Origin: Ralstonia sp. NFACC01
GTDB taxonomy: Bacteria; Pseudomonadota; Gammaproteobacteria; Burkholderiales; Burkholderiaceae
DNA length: 64,000 bases
Direction of reading: 5' to 3'
Assembly (NCBI RefSeq): GCF_900115545.1
Contig: NZ_FOWV01000005.1
Coordinates: 310,001-374,000, forward strand
A program made the position numbers and the translations under genes. The notes beneath the pieces are model-generated. The model ran no database searches and had not been told where the DNA came from. It saw only the letters and a list, made by a program, of their open reading frames with translations. Every line of letters starts with the position of its first letter. Positions within the stretch are counted from its first letter, which is position 1. Of the stretch, positions 53,835 through 62,461 are shown piece after piece.

Positions 53835-55525
53835 TCTTCGCTACCTCTGTCTAGATGCCGCTTGAGGCGATAGGCCAATTGGGGGCGGGTGAGGCCCAAC
53901 TGGCGTGCGGCGCCGGAAAGATTGCCCTTGGCACGCTCGACTGCAAGGTCAAGCAGTTGCGTTTCCAATGCTTCGAGACTCAGGCCGCTGTCCAGAATGC
54001 GCGCGCACAGGGTCTGTTCGCTTTCGAGCCGCACGGGTGCCAGGCGACCTTGGGGGCTCAGCTGCGATTGCATGCCTGAAGGCTGGTTGGGAAAAAGGTG
54101 TTCAATCTCGATGCTTTCACCCTGTGGTGCGAGGATGACGCCGCGCTCCACGAGGTTCTCCAGCTCTCGGACGTTGCCGGGCCAGTCGTGATGCATGAGC
54201 GCTTGCATCGCGCGTTCCCCAAAACCAGCGAGGCGCTTCTGGTGCAAGGCTGTGAAACGGGCCAACAGGTGATTGGCCAGCGGCTCGATATCAGTCATGC
54301 GTTCGCGCAGCGGCGGGATACAGATCGGATAGACGTTCAGTCGATACAGCAGATCGCGACGAAAGCGCCCCTGAGCTACCGCGGCTTCAAGATCGACGTT
54401 GGTGGCTGCCACGAGACGCACGTTCACCTTGCGTGTGCTTTCGGCGCCAAGTCGCTCGATTTCGCCCTCTTGCAGAACGCGAAGGAGCTTGGCTTGGGCG
54501 GGCAGCGGTAAGTCGCCCACTTCGTCCAGGAACAACGTGCCGCCATCCGCCCGTTCGAAGCGGCCGGTGCGCGCCGCGTGGGCGCCGGTATAGGCGCCGC
54601 GCTCGACGCCAAACAGCTCGGCTTCGATCAGATCGGCCGGCAGGGCGGCGCAATTGACGGCGACGAAGGGGCCCGTTGCTCGGGACGAGCCTTCGTGAAG
54701 AGCCCGCGCAAAACGCTCCTTGCCCACGCCTGTCTCGCCTGTGAGCAGCACCGTCACGTGGGTGGCAGCTGCACGGTTCAGCAGTTCGTGGGCGCGCTGG
54801 AACGCGGGCGAGCGGCCTACCAGCATGCCCGCTGCCACGAGCGGCTCACGTGTCGACTCGATCGTGGTTTTGAGGGCTTGCACTTGTTCGCTAAGCGCCG
54901 CAATCGTGTCGAGCAATGACTCGTCTTCAAAGTACTGGCGCTGCTCATCCCCGTCGGGCCATTCATCAATCGGTTTGCCCACGATCTCACAGTGATCGGC
55001 GCCACATGCGGCACAGGTGCTTTCCTTGAAGAGGATAAGACGGCCCATGAACGCACTGGTGTAGCCGCTGGCATAGCCGAGTTGGATCCAGCAAGCCGGT
55101 TCGTCCACCACGCCGTAGGCTTGACGGTGGGCGTGCGCTTCCCAGGAATTGTCCCAGCGGAACTCGCCAAAGAACCGCCCGCTCGCGGGGTCGAAGTCGA
55201 GCTGGACTGGTGTGACACGCACCGCCCCTTCGAGCATGTGCAACTGCGGGCCGACCATGAAGGCGGCATCGAGTGACAGCGCTCCACGCGTCTTGCGAGC
55301 AAATTCGGCATCGCGACGCCCGGAGGCATACCCCATGCGGGTCAACAGGCGGCGCGCATGAACTGGCCCTACCGAATTGATCAGGTCTTGCCGCAAACCG
55401 CTCAGCGCGGCGGTGTGCAGCAACAGCATGCGCCGCTCGCCCAGCCAGATGGTGCCGCTCTCGGGTTCGAAATGCAGCAGGCGCCGCAGGTCGGCGTCTG
55501 AGGGGTAATTGAACTTGGCTTGCAC
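53831..55525 (-). CDS. DmpR/PoxR/XylR-type sigma-54 activator
   Basis: 564 aa from GTG 55525, with AGGAGG nine bases upstream; the length equals DmpR-type activators. Domains: XylR_N and V4R aromatic-sensing region (about 10-210) with the zinc-site pattern [20 protein letters not shown], a linker, AAA+ ATPase (Walker [24 protein letters not shown] Walker B; sigma-54 loop GAYTGA where GAFTGA is usual), and a C-terminal Fis-type HTH ([20 protein letters not shown]). It probably senses phenols or related aromatics. Coupled to the GntR gene downstream. Confidence 0.92.
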   Translation of the reverse strand: MQAKFNYPSDADLRRLLHFEPESGTIWLGERRMLLLHTAALSGLRQDLINSVGPVHARRLLTRMGYASGRRDAEFARKTRGALSLDAAFMVGPQLHMLEGAVRVTPVQLDFDPASGRFFGEFRWDNSWEAHAHRQAYGVVDEPACWIQLGYASGYTSAFMGRLILFKESTCAACGADHCEIVGKPIDEWPDGDEQRQYFEDESLLDTIAALSEQVQALKTTIESTREPLVAAGMLVGRSPAFQRAHELLNRAAATHVTVLLTGETGVGKERFARALHEGSSRATGPFVAVNCAALPADLIEAELFGVERGAYTGAHAARTGRFERADGGTLFLDEVGDLPLPAQAKLLRVLQEGEIERLGAESTRKVNVRLVAATNVDLEAAVAQGRFRRDLLYRLNVYPICIPPLRERMTDIEPLANHLLARFTALHQKRLAGFGERAMQALMHHDWPGNVRELENLVERGVILAPQGESIEIEHLFPNQPSGMQSQLSPQGRLAPVRLESEQTLCARILDSGLSLEALETQLLDLAVERAKGNLSGAARQLGLTRPQLAYRLKRHLDRGSEE

Positions 55526-55639
55526 AGCGCGCGGCCTCCTGGGTGAGGGCGGAATTGGCCGGAATCTCGATATTCTCCTGGATAAGCAGGAAGACAGCAA
55601 GCACCGGAAACAGCGGGGTTTCCGGCAGGAGCGAGGGCT

Positions 55640-55655
55640 TTGATCAATTGATCAA
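55640..55655. promoter_or_regulatory. XylR/DmpR-type upstream activator site
   Basis: Perfect 16-base palindrome TTGATCAATTGATCAA. It matches the core TTGA..CAA..TT..TCAA pattern of binding sites for XylR/DmpR/TbuT-family activators. It lies 166 bases upstream of the -24/-12 element of tbuX, within the usual range, and 115 bases from the divergent activator gene start, so it could serve both directions. Confidence 0.8.
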
Positions 55656-55820
55656 GTGCCGATGCTGACCAATCCCACCAAATCGTCAAAAAGGAGAAGG
55701 AGGTCTCCGTGTCGGGAGCAGGCGACCCTACTTGGGGCCCGGAACACGCGCGGGAAATCGAGCCGAAACGTCATGGTTTTCCCTTGAAATATCGAGATTA
55801 TTTGGCGAGGCGGTCGCAAC

Positions 55821-55836
55821 TGGCATGCCTTCTGCA
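55821..55836 (+). promoter_or_regulatory. Sigma-54 (-24/-12) promoter upstream of tbuX
   Basis: TGGCATGCCTTCTGCA has the invariant GG and GC at exact -24/-12 spacing (consensus TGGCACGNNNNTTGCA-like). Start of tbuX is 136 bases downstream. With the activator site at 55640 it makes a complete sigma-54-dependent control region. Confidence 0.75.
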
Positions 55837-55971
55837 AACCGACTCCCGCGACCGCGCAGCAGCGCTTTGCCGGTCGCGATTCCGGCGGTGTGTCCGCGGC
55901 GCATGTTCGTCGCGATCGGGCAGTGCCGCCGTCTTGTTATCTCGCATCAATCAATAGACAAGGAGACACCC

Positions 55972-57348
55972 GTGAAAGGCAACTACGTTCGCGCGGCCAC
56001 GGCCATCTGTGTTGCGGTCTGTGGGACCCACGCCAGGGCGACAGACGTGTTCAATCTGGAGGGTTTTGGTCCGATCTCGCGCGCAATGGGCGGAACGGGC
56101 GCGGCCTTCGATATCGGGGCCGCCGCCATGATGGAAAATCCCGCGACGCTTAGCCTGATGGGCGAGGGCCGCCATTTCAGCCTGGGGCTCGATGTCGTGT
56201 CGACCGACATCAAGGCCACGAATACCGCAACCGGCGAGACAGCGAGTTCGGGCAACCACGGCAATAACAACGGCCCGTATTTTGCGCCGCAGACCGCGTT
56301 CGTTTATCGGCAGGGCAGGTACGCGTTTGGGGCGGGCATTTTCGCGGAGGGTGGCCTCGGGACGCAATACGGTGGCAGCAGCTTCCTTTCGCGCACCTCC
56401 AACGGTGTGGACACCGGGCTGGACCAGTTCTCTCGGCTGCTGGTGTTGCGTGTGCCGTTTTCGGCGGCATACCAAGTCACCGACAAGCTGACCGTGGGCG
56501 CATCGCTGGATGCGGTCTGGACGTCGCTGAATCTCGGGACACTGTTGGATGTCTCCCAGATCGGCACGCTGGCCGGCCAGGGGCGCGTCTCGGGCACGCT
56601 TGTTCCCACCTTGATGGGCGTGCCAGGGCTTTCCGGCGGCTACATCAACTTCGCACGCAATGCACCGGTCGGGGGCGGCGCTCAGGCCTGGGGCATCGGC
56701 GGGCGGCTGGGTCTGACCTATCAGGTCACGCCGGATACCCGCATCGGTGCCGCGTATAACGCGAAGACACATGTTGGCGACCTCACGGGCCAAGCAACGC
56801 TTGCCGCCGTCAGTTCGGTCGCAGGCAACATTCCGCTCAGGGGTGACGTGACGGTTCGAAACTTCCAGATGCCCGCGCAACTGACCGTAGGCATCAGTCA
56901 TCGGTTCAACGAGCAACTGCTGGTGTCAGCGGACTACCAGCGTGTGTTCTGGTCAAGCGTGATGAAGGACATGAACGTCGGGTTCGTGCAGTCGGGCACG
57001 GGTGCCAATCTGGATCTGTCGCTGCCGCAGAACTACCGCGATATCAGCGTGTTCGGGATCGGCGCCGAGTACCGTTACAACGCAAAGTGGACGTTCCGTG
57101 GCGGGTTCCATTACGCGCAGGAGGCCATTCCGGGCAACATGCTTTTGGCCGTGGTGCCCGCCACGCCTACGACGAGCCTGACCGGCGGCGTTTCCTATGC
57201 AATCGGCAAGAACGATGTGATCGACTTTGCGCTGTCGGTAGCGCTGCGCAAGACGCTGGCCAATTCGAGCCAGCCCAATACGGCTGTGCCGATCAGCGTG
57301 ACGCACTCGCAAGTCAACGCCGTGATTGCGTATCAGAAGCGCTTCTAG
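55972..57348 (+). CDS. tbuX: TbuX/TodX-type FadL-family outer-membrane hydrocarbon channel
   Basis: 458 aa from GTG 55972 with AGGAGACACC upstream. Short signal peptide with cleavage near THARA. FadL-family opening with the N-terminal hatch pattern TDVFNLEGFGPISRAMGGTG, AAFDIGAAAMMENPATLSLM and a C-terminal beta-barrel strand ending in Phe (AVIAYQKRF). It lets aromatic hydrocarbons pass the outer membrane by lateral diffusion. Located between the two sigma-54 activators, transcribed opposite to both, with its own sigma-54 promoter. Confidence 0.9.
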   Translation: MKGNYVRAATAICVAVCGTHARATDVFNLEGFGPISRAMGGTGAAFDIGAAAMMENPATLSLMGEGRHFSLGLDVVSTDIKATNTATGETASSGNHGNNNGPYFAPQTAFVYRQGRYAFGAGIFAEGGLGTQYGGSSFLSRTSNGVDTGLDQFSRLLVLRVPFSAAYQVTDKLTVGASLDAVWTSLNLGTLLDVSQIGTLAGQGRVSGTLVPTLMGVPGLSGGYINFARNAPVGGGAQAWGIGGRLGLTYQVTPDTRIGAAYNAKTHVGDLTGQATLAAVSSVAGNIPLRGDVTVRNFQMPAQLTVGISHRFNEQLLVSADYQRVFWSSVMKDMNVGFVQSGTGANLDLSLPQNYRDISVFGIGAEYRYNAKWTFRGGFHYAQEAIPGNMLLAVVPATPTTSLTGGVSYAIGKNDVIDFALSVALRKTLANSSQPNTAVPISVTHSQVNAVIAYQKRF

Positions 57349-57357
57349 GGCGCACGT

Positions 57358-57387
57358 GCCTGGGCGACGAAACCTTGTCGCCCAGGC
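57358..57387. other. Strong hairpin between convergent tbuX and tbuT
   Basis: Eleven-pair stem GCCTGGGCGAC/GTCGCCCAGGC with an eight-base loop, without a T run on either side. It lies 10 bases after the tbuX stop and 10 bases after the tbuT stop. It may stabilise 3' ends or act as a weak terminator. Confidence 0.6.
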
Positions 57388-57396
57388 TTGCACGGA

Positions 57397-59175
57397 TCAG
57401 CTTCCGTCGACCGGAATGTGATACTTGCGAAGCCGGTAAGCCAGCGTCGGGCGACTGATGCCGAGCACCCGTGCCGCGCGCGACAGGTTGCCGTTGGCCT
57501 CGACCACGGCGGCGCGCAACATCGCCACCTCGGTTTCCTCCAGGCCTGGCCGGGGAATGGCTGTGCTGGACGGCGCGACGTCTTCAGCCGTCTCGCTGCT
57601 CTGCCCGATGTTGCCACTGCGTTTGAGGATGAACGAGGCGGTGTCGATCTCCTCTCCGCTGGTGAAAAGATGGCACAAGTCCAGTGACCCGCCATCTTCG
57701 GCCAGGATCACGGCGCGTTCGATCATGTTCTCCAGCTCGCGGACATTGCCGGGCCAGTCGTAGGCGAACAGCGCATCGACGGCACGTTCGCGAAAGCCGG
57801 TGATCTGTTTGTCGTGCTTCTTGGCCAAGCGCTGGAGGAACCAGTTCATCATCAGCGGGATGTCGTCCCGCCGTTCGCGCAGTGGCGGCACCTGGATCGG
57901 GAAAACGTTCAGCCGAAAGAACAGGTCTTCGCGAAACTGGCCCGCCTTGGCGGCTTCGCGCAGGTTCACGTTCGTTGCGGCAATCACCCGTACGTTGACC
58001 TTGCGTGTGCGCGTATCGCCCACGCGCTCGATTTCCCCCTGCTGCAGCGCGCGCAACAGTTTGCCTTGTGCTGTCAGGCTGAGCGTGCCGATTTCATCGA
58101 GGAAGAGCGTCCCGCCGTCGGCGCGTTCAAAGCGCCCGGGCCGTGATGTGGTCGCGCCCGTGAATCCGCCACGCTCCACGCCAAACAATTCCGATTCCAT
58201 CAGATGTTCGGGGATCGACGCACAGTTGACGGCGACGAATGGCCCGTCGGCGCGTTTGCTCAGACGATGCAGATTGTTGGCGAAGACTTCCTTGCCGACA
58301 CCGCTTTCGCCCAGGAACAGCACGGTGGCTTCGGTGGGGGCCACCTTGTTCACCATATGGCAGACGGTGTTGAAACCGGCAGAGATTCCAACCACGCCGA
58401 AGCTGTTTGCCGGTGCGGCGGCCAAACGCGCTGCGATGCGGCTTGTGGCGGGCAATGGCGCCTCGTGTTGGGGTGCCCATTTGACGAAATCGCCGATCTG
58501 CAGGAAACGCAGGTCGTCTTCGGCGTCTTCCCACTCTTCAACGGGTTTGCCAACCACGCGGCACTTCGCATGCCCCATGCCGCGACACTCGATCTCGCGC
58601 CAGAGGATGGGGCGGCCCATGAAAGCGCTGGTGTATCCGCACGCATAGCCGATCAACATCCAGCACACCGGTTCGTTGCCGATGCCGTAGCTGGCGACGT
58701 GGGCCTCGGCCTCGGAGCTGTCGATCAGGTAGAAGTCGCCGAAATAGTGGCCACGCTGTACATCGATATCGAGTGCGACCGGCTCGCAGTGCACCATGCC
58801 TTCCAGCGAGACCAGTTGCGGGCCTGCCAGGAAGTCGTCGTAGCTGTTGAAGCCTGCGCGAACCTTGCGCGCCATGGCGGCATCGTGCGTACCGGCCTGA
58901 TAGCCGATGCGGGTGATCAGCCCGCGCGCCGTTTCCTTGCCCAGGCTTTCGATGAGCTCTTGCCTCAGCGCGCCGAGCGAGCTGATGTGCATGAGCATCA
59001 TGCGTTGGTCGTCCAACCAGATCCGGCCCTGCTGCGGAGCGAAGCGCAAGCGTTTGGCGAGGTCGTGGATGGCCGGCACGCGGATCTCGGTGGCCCCCGG
59101 GTGTTTTGGGTCGCGATCGGGTCGCGCCGGTGCCGTTGCGTCGGATTTGGATTGTCGCGGATGCCGTTTTGCCAT
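57397..59175 (-). CDS. tbuT: TbuT-like sigma-54 activator of the toluene monooxygenase operon
   Basis: 592 aa from ATG 59175 (AGGAGACC just upstream). XylR_N/V4R sensing region ([40 protein letters not shown], Cys pair for zinc in [10 protein letters not shown]), AAA+ ATPase ([23 protein letters not shown]), C-terminal HTH ([20 protein letters not shown]). The sigma-54 contact loop reads GGFTGA rather than GAFTGA. It lies just downstream of the monooxygenase operon on the same strand; in R. pickettii PKO1 tbuT is expressed by read-through from the tbuA1 promoter, and the layout here would allow the same. Confidence 0.9.
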   Translation of the reverse strand: MAKRHPRQSKSDATAPARPDRDPKHPGATEIRVPAIHDLAKRLRFAPQQGRIWLDDQRMMLMHISSLGALRQELIESLGKETARGLITRIGYQAGTHDAAMARKVRAGFNSYDDFLAGPQLVSLEGMVHCEPVALDIDVQRGHYFGDFYLIDSSEAEAHVASYGIGNEPVCWMLIGYACGYTSAFMGRPILWREIECRGMGHAKCRVVGKPVEEWEDAEDDLRFLQIGDFVKWAPQHEAPLPATSRIAARLAAAPANSFGVVGISAGFNTVCHMVNKVAPTEATVLFLGESGVGKEVFANNLHRLSKRADGPFVAVNCASIPEHLMESELFGVERGGFTGATTSRPGRFERADGGTLFLDEIGTLSLTAQGKLLRALQQGEIERVGDTRTRKVNVRVIAATNVNLREAAKAGQFREDLFFRLNVFPIQVPPLRERRDDIPLMMNWFLQRLAKKHDKQITGFRERAVDALFAYDWPGNVRELENMIERAVILAEDGGSLDLCHLFTSGEEIDTASFILKRSGNIGQSSETAEDVAPSSTAIPRPGLEETEVAMLRAAVVEANGNLSRAARVLGISRPTLAYRLRKYHIPVDGS

Positions 59176-59427
59176 GGTCTCCTCGATCGCGGCCAGATGG
59201 ATTGCCGTCGCGACGGCGAGCGGCTGGCGCTTACGCGGTACCGGCTGACTGCTGTCGTCGGACGGTCCGCGGACGTCATACAAGGTTCGATCGAATGAGC
59301 TTAACCTCAGCTTCCAGATATGGGGATTGGTGAAAGTACGCGACATGGCCGATCTGTGAAATTGATCGTCGATGCTGTGCTGTGTTCGTCGCGTTGCTGG
59401 GCTCGCGATTCTTGATGGGTTGCTGGC

Positions 59428-60432
59428 TTAAACGAAGCGGTCGAAGTGCATCTGTTCGAACGGCACGTGATGCGAGTGCATCAGCAATGTCTGCACGGCT
59501 TCGATCATGGGCGGAGGGCCGGCGAAGTAGAACTCGAAATGGTCCAGCGGTGTTGCCAACACCCGCTCGACCTCGGCGTGTACGAAGCCGGTCGGTCCTT
59601 GCCACGCAAGCTCAGGCGCAGGCGCAGACAGCACGACCGAGAGTGCGAAGCGGCTGTCTGCCACGAGGTCTTCAAGTGCCGCCATGGCACCGAGGTCGGG
59701 CTGTGAGCGCCCGCCGTAGAAGAAGTGCACGCGTCTCGCGCGGTTCTCGGAAAGCGCTCCACGGGCGACCGACAGCATGGGCGCAAGCCCTGAGCCTCCG
59801 GCAATGCACACAATGTCGCGTGCGTTGTCGTCACGCAGGTAGGCGTGGCCATAGGGGCCATCGAGCGTGATGGTTTGCCCGATTGCAACGTGATCGAACA
59901 AGGCGTTGCTGCCGGCACCGCCGGGAACGCGCCGGATCACGAATTTCCAGATGCCGTCCTGACTGGGGAGGTTCGACATCGAATAGGCGCGCGCACCCGG
60001 CGTGTGCGGCGGATACAGCAGCGCGTACTGGCCCGGACGGAACGCTGCCGGGGCCTGTATCTGAAATGTGAACTCGCTCATGTCGGGCGTCAGCTCGCGC
60101 CGGGCCAGCAGCACGGCCGGCCAGCGGCCCGGTGATACGACCGGGCGATATGCTTCGTCGCAGCGCACGCGGATCGTGCAATCGCCCAGCAGGCGCGACT
60201 GGCAGGCGAGATGTTTGCCGCGCTTGCGGTCGCGTTCAGACAGCCCGGGTGCTTCCGGCCAGATGGATTCCACGAGACCCGAGAGCAGGTCAAAGCGGCA
60301 TGCACCGCAGCCCCCGACGCTGCACTCGTGGGGCAGGGCAATGCCGGCGCGTAGCGCGCCCCGCAGCAAGGTGTCTTCTTCTGCAGCGACGGAAAAAGCG
60401 GCGCCGCCTTCGATGGTGATCTGGTGTGTCAT
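59428..60432 (-). CDS. tbuC: Toluene monooxygenase NADH-ferredoxin oxidoreductase (TmoF/TbuC)
   Basis: 334 aa from ATG 60432 (GGAACTGGCG upstream; a start at 60459 is possible). An N-terminal plant-type 2Fe-2S domain (CSVGGCGACRFDLLSG, then HLACQSRLL) is followed by FAD- (ARAYSMSN) and NADH-binding (IVCIAGGSGLAPMLSVAR) domains, ending EFYFAGPPPMIEAVQ. It passes electrons from NADH to the Rieske ferredoxin. Last gene of the operon, 64 bp after the beta subunit gene. Confidence 0.93.
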   Translation of the reverse strand: MTHQITIEGGAAFSVAAEEDTLLRGALRAGIALPHECSVGGCGACRFDLLSGLVESIWPEAPGLSERDRKRGKHLACQSRLLGDCTIRVRCDEAYRPVVSPGRWPAVLLARRELTPDMSEFTFQIQAPAAFRPGQYALLYPPHTPGARAYSMSNLPSQDGIWKFVIRRVPGGAGSNALFDHVAIGQTITLDGPYGHAYLRDDNARDIVCIAGGSGLAPMLSVARGALSENRARRVHFFYGGRSQPDLGAMAALEDLVADSRFALSVVLSAPAPELAWQGPTGFVHAEVERVLATPLDHFEFYFAGPPPMIEAVQTLLMHSHHVPFEQMHFDRFV

Positions 60433-60496
60433 CGCCAGTTCCGATGTGTCGTTGGCCATGGTTTGGATGGAATGATGTCGCCCGGGCTGTTTGGTC

Positions 60497-61486
60497 TCAC
60501 AGGCCGATGCTGTGCCGGAACTCGCGCACCGCAGCGGTGGCGCGCGCCTGCGCCGCTGGCGCGTCGGGCAGGGCTGCGCAGTAGGCCACGATGGCTTCAT
60601 CGGCCAGGGGCTCCCATTTGGCGAGCCAGCCGGTGATGACCTCGCGGTTTCCGGGCTGTTCCAGCGCCATGCGTACAAGTGCGCCGGCCCAGCGGCGATG
60701 GCGTTGCGCATCGGCAAGTTGCGCGTCGGTCAGCAGGCCAAGCAGGGTGTCGCCGTTGTGCCGGGCCGCTTCGCCAAGACTGCGCAATACGGCTTCCTCC
60801 ACCGCCGGCCGTACCACCAGGCTCAGGGCAACGAAGCACTCGGCCCAGTCCCACGCCACCAGCGCGTGTTCGACGAGCTTGCGCCAGCCTTGCCATGCCG
60901 GGTCCTGCTCCCAGTAGCGGCGTTCATCGGTGCCGAAGCCGAGATCGCTGAAGGTCTGAGACAGCTCCTTGGTGCGGTACGCGGTGTGTGTCAGCCAACG
61001 CAGCGAATCGGCCGTCTGATAAGCCGCGCAGTTTGAAATGGTCGAGGCAGGCGCCAGTTGCGTCAGATAGGCCGAGCCCATCTGCAGCGTGTGGAACAGG
61101 TAGCGCGCAGGCGTGTACAGGCGAGCCAGCGTGCCTGCCCAGGTGCGTTCGAGCATGGCGTCGTGCCCGCGCTCGGAAAACTGGTCGAGCAGCCCGAACA
61201 CATAGGTCTCCTGCCCGTCCTGCAGCATGTTGTACGTGCGGTAGACCAGTTCATCCGGATCGCGGAACGCGTTCCAGTCGGGGTGGGTCAGGGGAGATGC
61301 GTTGCGGTTGCGCTTGAACCACTGCGCCATCTCGAAATTCGGGTCGAGCTCGAACGGCGCATCGGGGTTGTCGGTGGTGTAGTGCAGGTTGGTCGAGACG
61401 ATTTCGTACTCACTGGGCTTGCGTCGCCGCGCGGCCAGATGACTCCAGGTCTTGAGCGGCTTGAGGACTTCAGCTTGCGTTGTCAT
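60497..61486 (-). CDS. tbuA2: Toluene monooxygenase hydroxylase beta subunit (TmoE/TbuA2)
   Basis: 329 aa. Structural partner of the di-iron alpha subunit, with a similar helical fold but no metal site. Family stretches: VLKPLKTWSHLAARRRKPSE, YEIVSTNLHYTTDNPDAPFE, FGLLDQFSERGHDAMLERTW. CGGAGACACAC precedes ATG 61486. It lies 12 bp after the effector-protein gene. Confidence 0.95.
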   Translation of the reverse strand: MTTQAEVLKPLKTWSHLAARRRKPSEYEIVSTNLHYTTDNPDAPFELDPNFEMAQWFKRNRNASPLTHPDWNAFRDPDELVYRTYNMLQDGQETYVFGLLDQFSERGHDAMLERTWAGTLARLYTPARYLFHTLQMGSAYLTQLAPASTISNCAAYQTADSLRWLTHTAYRTKELSQTFSDLGFGTDERRYWEQDPAWQGWRKLVEHALVAWDWAECFVALSLVVRPAVEEAVLRSLGEAARHNGDTLLGLLTDAQLADAQRHRRWAGALVRMALEQPGNREVITGWLAKWEPLADEAIVAYCAALPDAPAAQARATAAVREFRHSIGL

Positions 61487-61498
61487 GTGTGTCTCCGA

Positions 61499-61813
61499 TT
61501 ACAGCGTTTTTTCGTAGTAGAACCGGACGTAGTCATCCGTCGTTTCGATGCGGCCGGCGAACGAGCTGAGGTTGACTTCGAGCTCGGACATCTTGAACGG
61601 TCGCCCCAGTGCCTCTTCGAGCGTGGCGCGGCGCAGGATCAGTTCGCCGTCGGTGTCGATGCGCACATAGGCGAGCTTGTCGTCGATGCGGATGCTCTTG
61701 CCCGGGTTGTCTTCCTGCGCGGCTTCGATGACGCCGGCAGTGATGCTGCTCGCGCGCAGTACGGGACCGACGCGATTGTTGCGGTAGGCCTCGGCGGTGT
61801 TGGCGATACTCAT
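61499..61813 (-). CDS. tbuV: Toluene monooxygenase effector/coupling protein (TmoD/TbuV)
   Basis: 104 aa, the usual length. It has no cofactor and binds the hydroxylase to tune catalysis. NRVGPVLRASSITAGVIEAA, DNPGKSIRIDDKLAYVRIDT, and GRPFKMSELEVNLSSFAGRI are the family blocks. Start ATG 61813 follows AGGAACC; an upstream ATG at 61840 would overlap tbuB. Confidence 0.94.
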   Translation of the reverse strand: MSIANTAEAYRNNRVGPVLRASSITAGVIEAAQEDNPGKSIRIDDKLAYVRIDTDGELILRRATLEEALGRPFKMSELEVNLSSFAGRIETTDDYVRFYYEKTL

Positions 61814-61833
61814 GGTGGGGTTCCTGGGCGATG

Positions 61834-62169
61834 TCAGCAATTGGCGAAGAGAGGCTCAACGCCCTCGACAGCGACGAAGATGTCGTCGCCTTCGACTTTC
61901 AAGGCGTACTCGGCAAGCCGGCAGCCGCCGGGGTTGATGCCTTTGCCGGTGTTGGCATCGAAGGTCCACTGATGTGCGCGGCACATCAGCACCCGGCCGT
62001 CGAACTTGCCCTCGGCCAGCGGGATGTCCTGGTGCGGGCAGATTCCCTGGAACGCGCGCGGTTCACCCCCTTCGGGGCGCACCAGCACGATCACATGGCC
62101 GGCGACTTCGACCTCGGTCATGTCGCCTTCCCAAAGCTCGTCGAGCGAGCAGACTTTCTGGAAGTTCAT
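61834..62169 (-). CDS. tbuB: Toluene monooxygenase Rieske-type ferredoxin (TmoC/TbuB)
   Basis: 111 aa from ATG 62169 (MNFQKVCSLDELWEGDM, matching TmoC starts). The Rieske 2Fe-2S ligands are in GICPHQDIPL and MCRAHQWTFD (C-x-H ... C-x-x-H). It carries single electrons from the reductase to the hydroxylase. A start five codons upstream would overlap the gamma-subunit stop. Confidence 0.95.
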   Translation of the reverse strand: MNFQKVCSLDELWEGDMTEVEVAGHVIVLVRPEGGEPRAFQGICPHQDIPLAEGKFDGRVLMCRAHQWTFDANTGKGINPGGCRLAEYALKVEGDDIFVAVEGVEPLFANC

Positions 62170-62176
62170 CGCGGCC

Positions 62177-62437
62177 TCATGCATCGCAAAAAATGAATTC
62201 GAGCGCTTCCATCGGCTTGATGTCGGTGTCGGCCAGCTTGGCGTTGCGCGGATAGAACTGCTCGCCGCCCTGGCGCCGGACCCTGACGATCTTGCCGGGC
62301 TGCGGTGCCACGCGGCGCCCCACCGAGTGGTGTGCCGCTGCTGCGGCCACCTCGTCGATCGTGTTCTCGGTATCCACCGCGACGAGCTGCAGCACGAAGT
62401 CGTACTGAAAATTCGAAATCACAGGAAAAAGTGCCAT
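62177..62437 (-). CDS. tbuU: Toluene monooxygenase hydroxylase gamma subunit (TmoB/TbuU)
   Basis: 86 aa ubiquitin-like small subunit of the hydroxylase. MALFPVISNFQYDFVLQLVA, DTENTIDEVAAAAAHHSVGR, RVAPQPGKIVRVRRQGGEQF are typical. It lies 24 bp after the alpha subunit gene and 7 bp before tbuB. Confidence 0.94.
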   Translation of the reverse strand: MALFPVISNFQYDFVLQLVAVDTENTIDEVAAAAAHHSVGRRVAPQPGKIVRVRRQGGEQFYPRNAKLADTDIKPMEALEFIFCDA

Positions 62438-62461
62438 GTCGTCCTCCGTTTGCGTGCCGCC

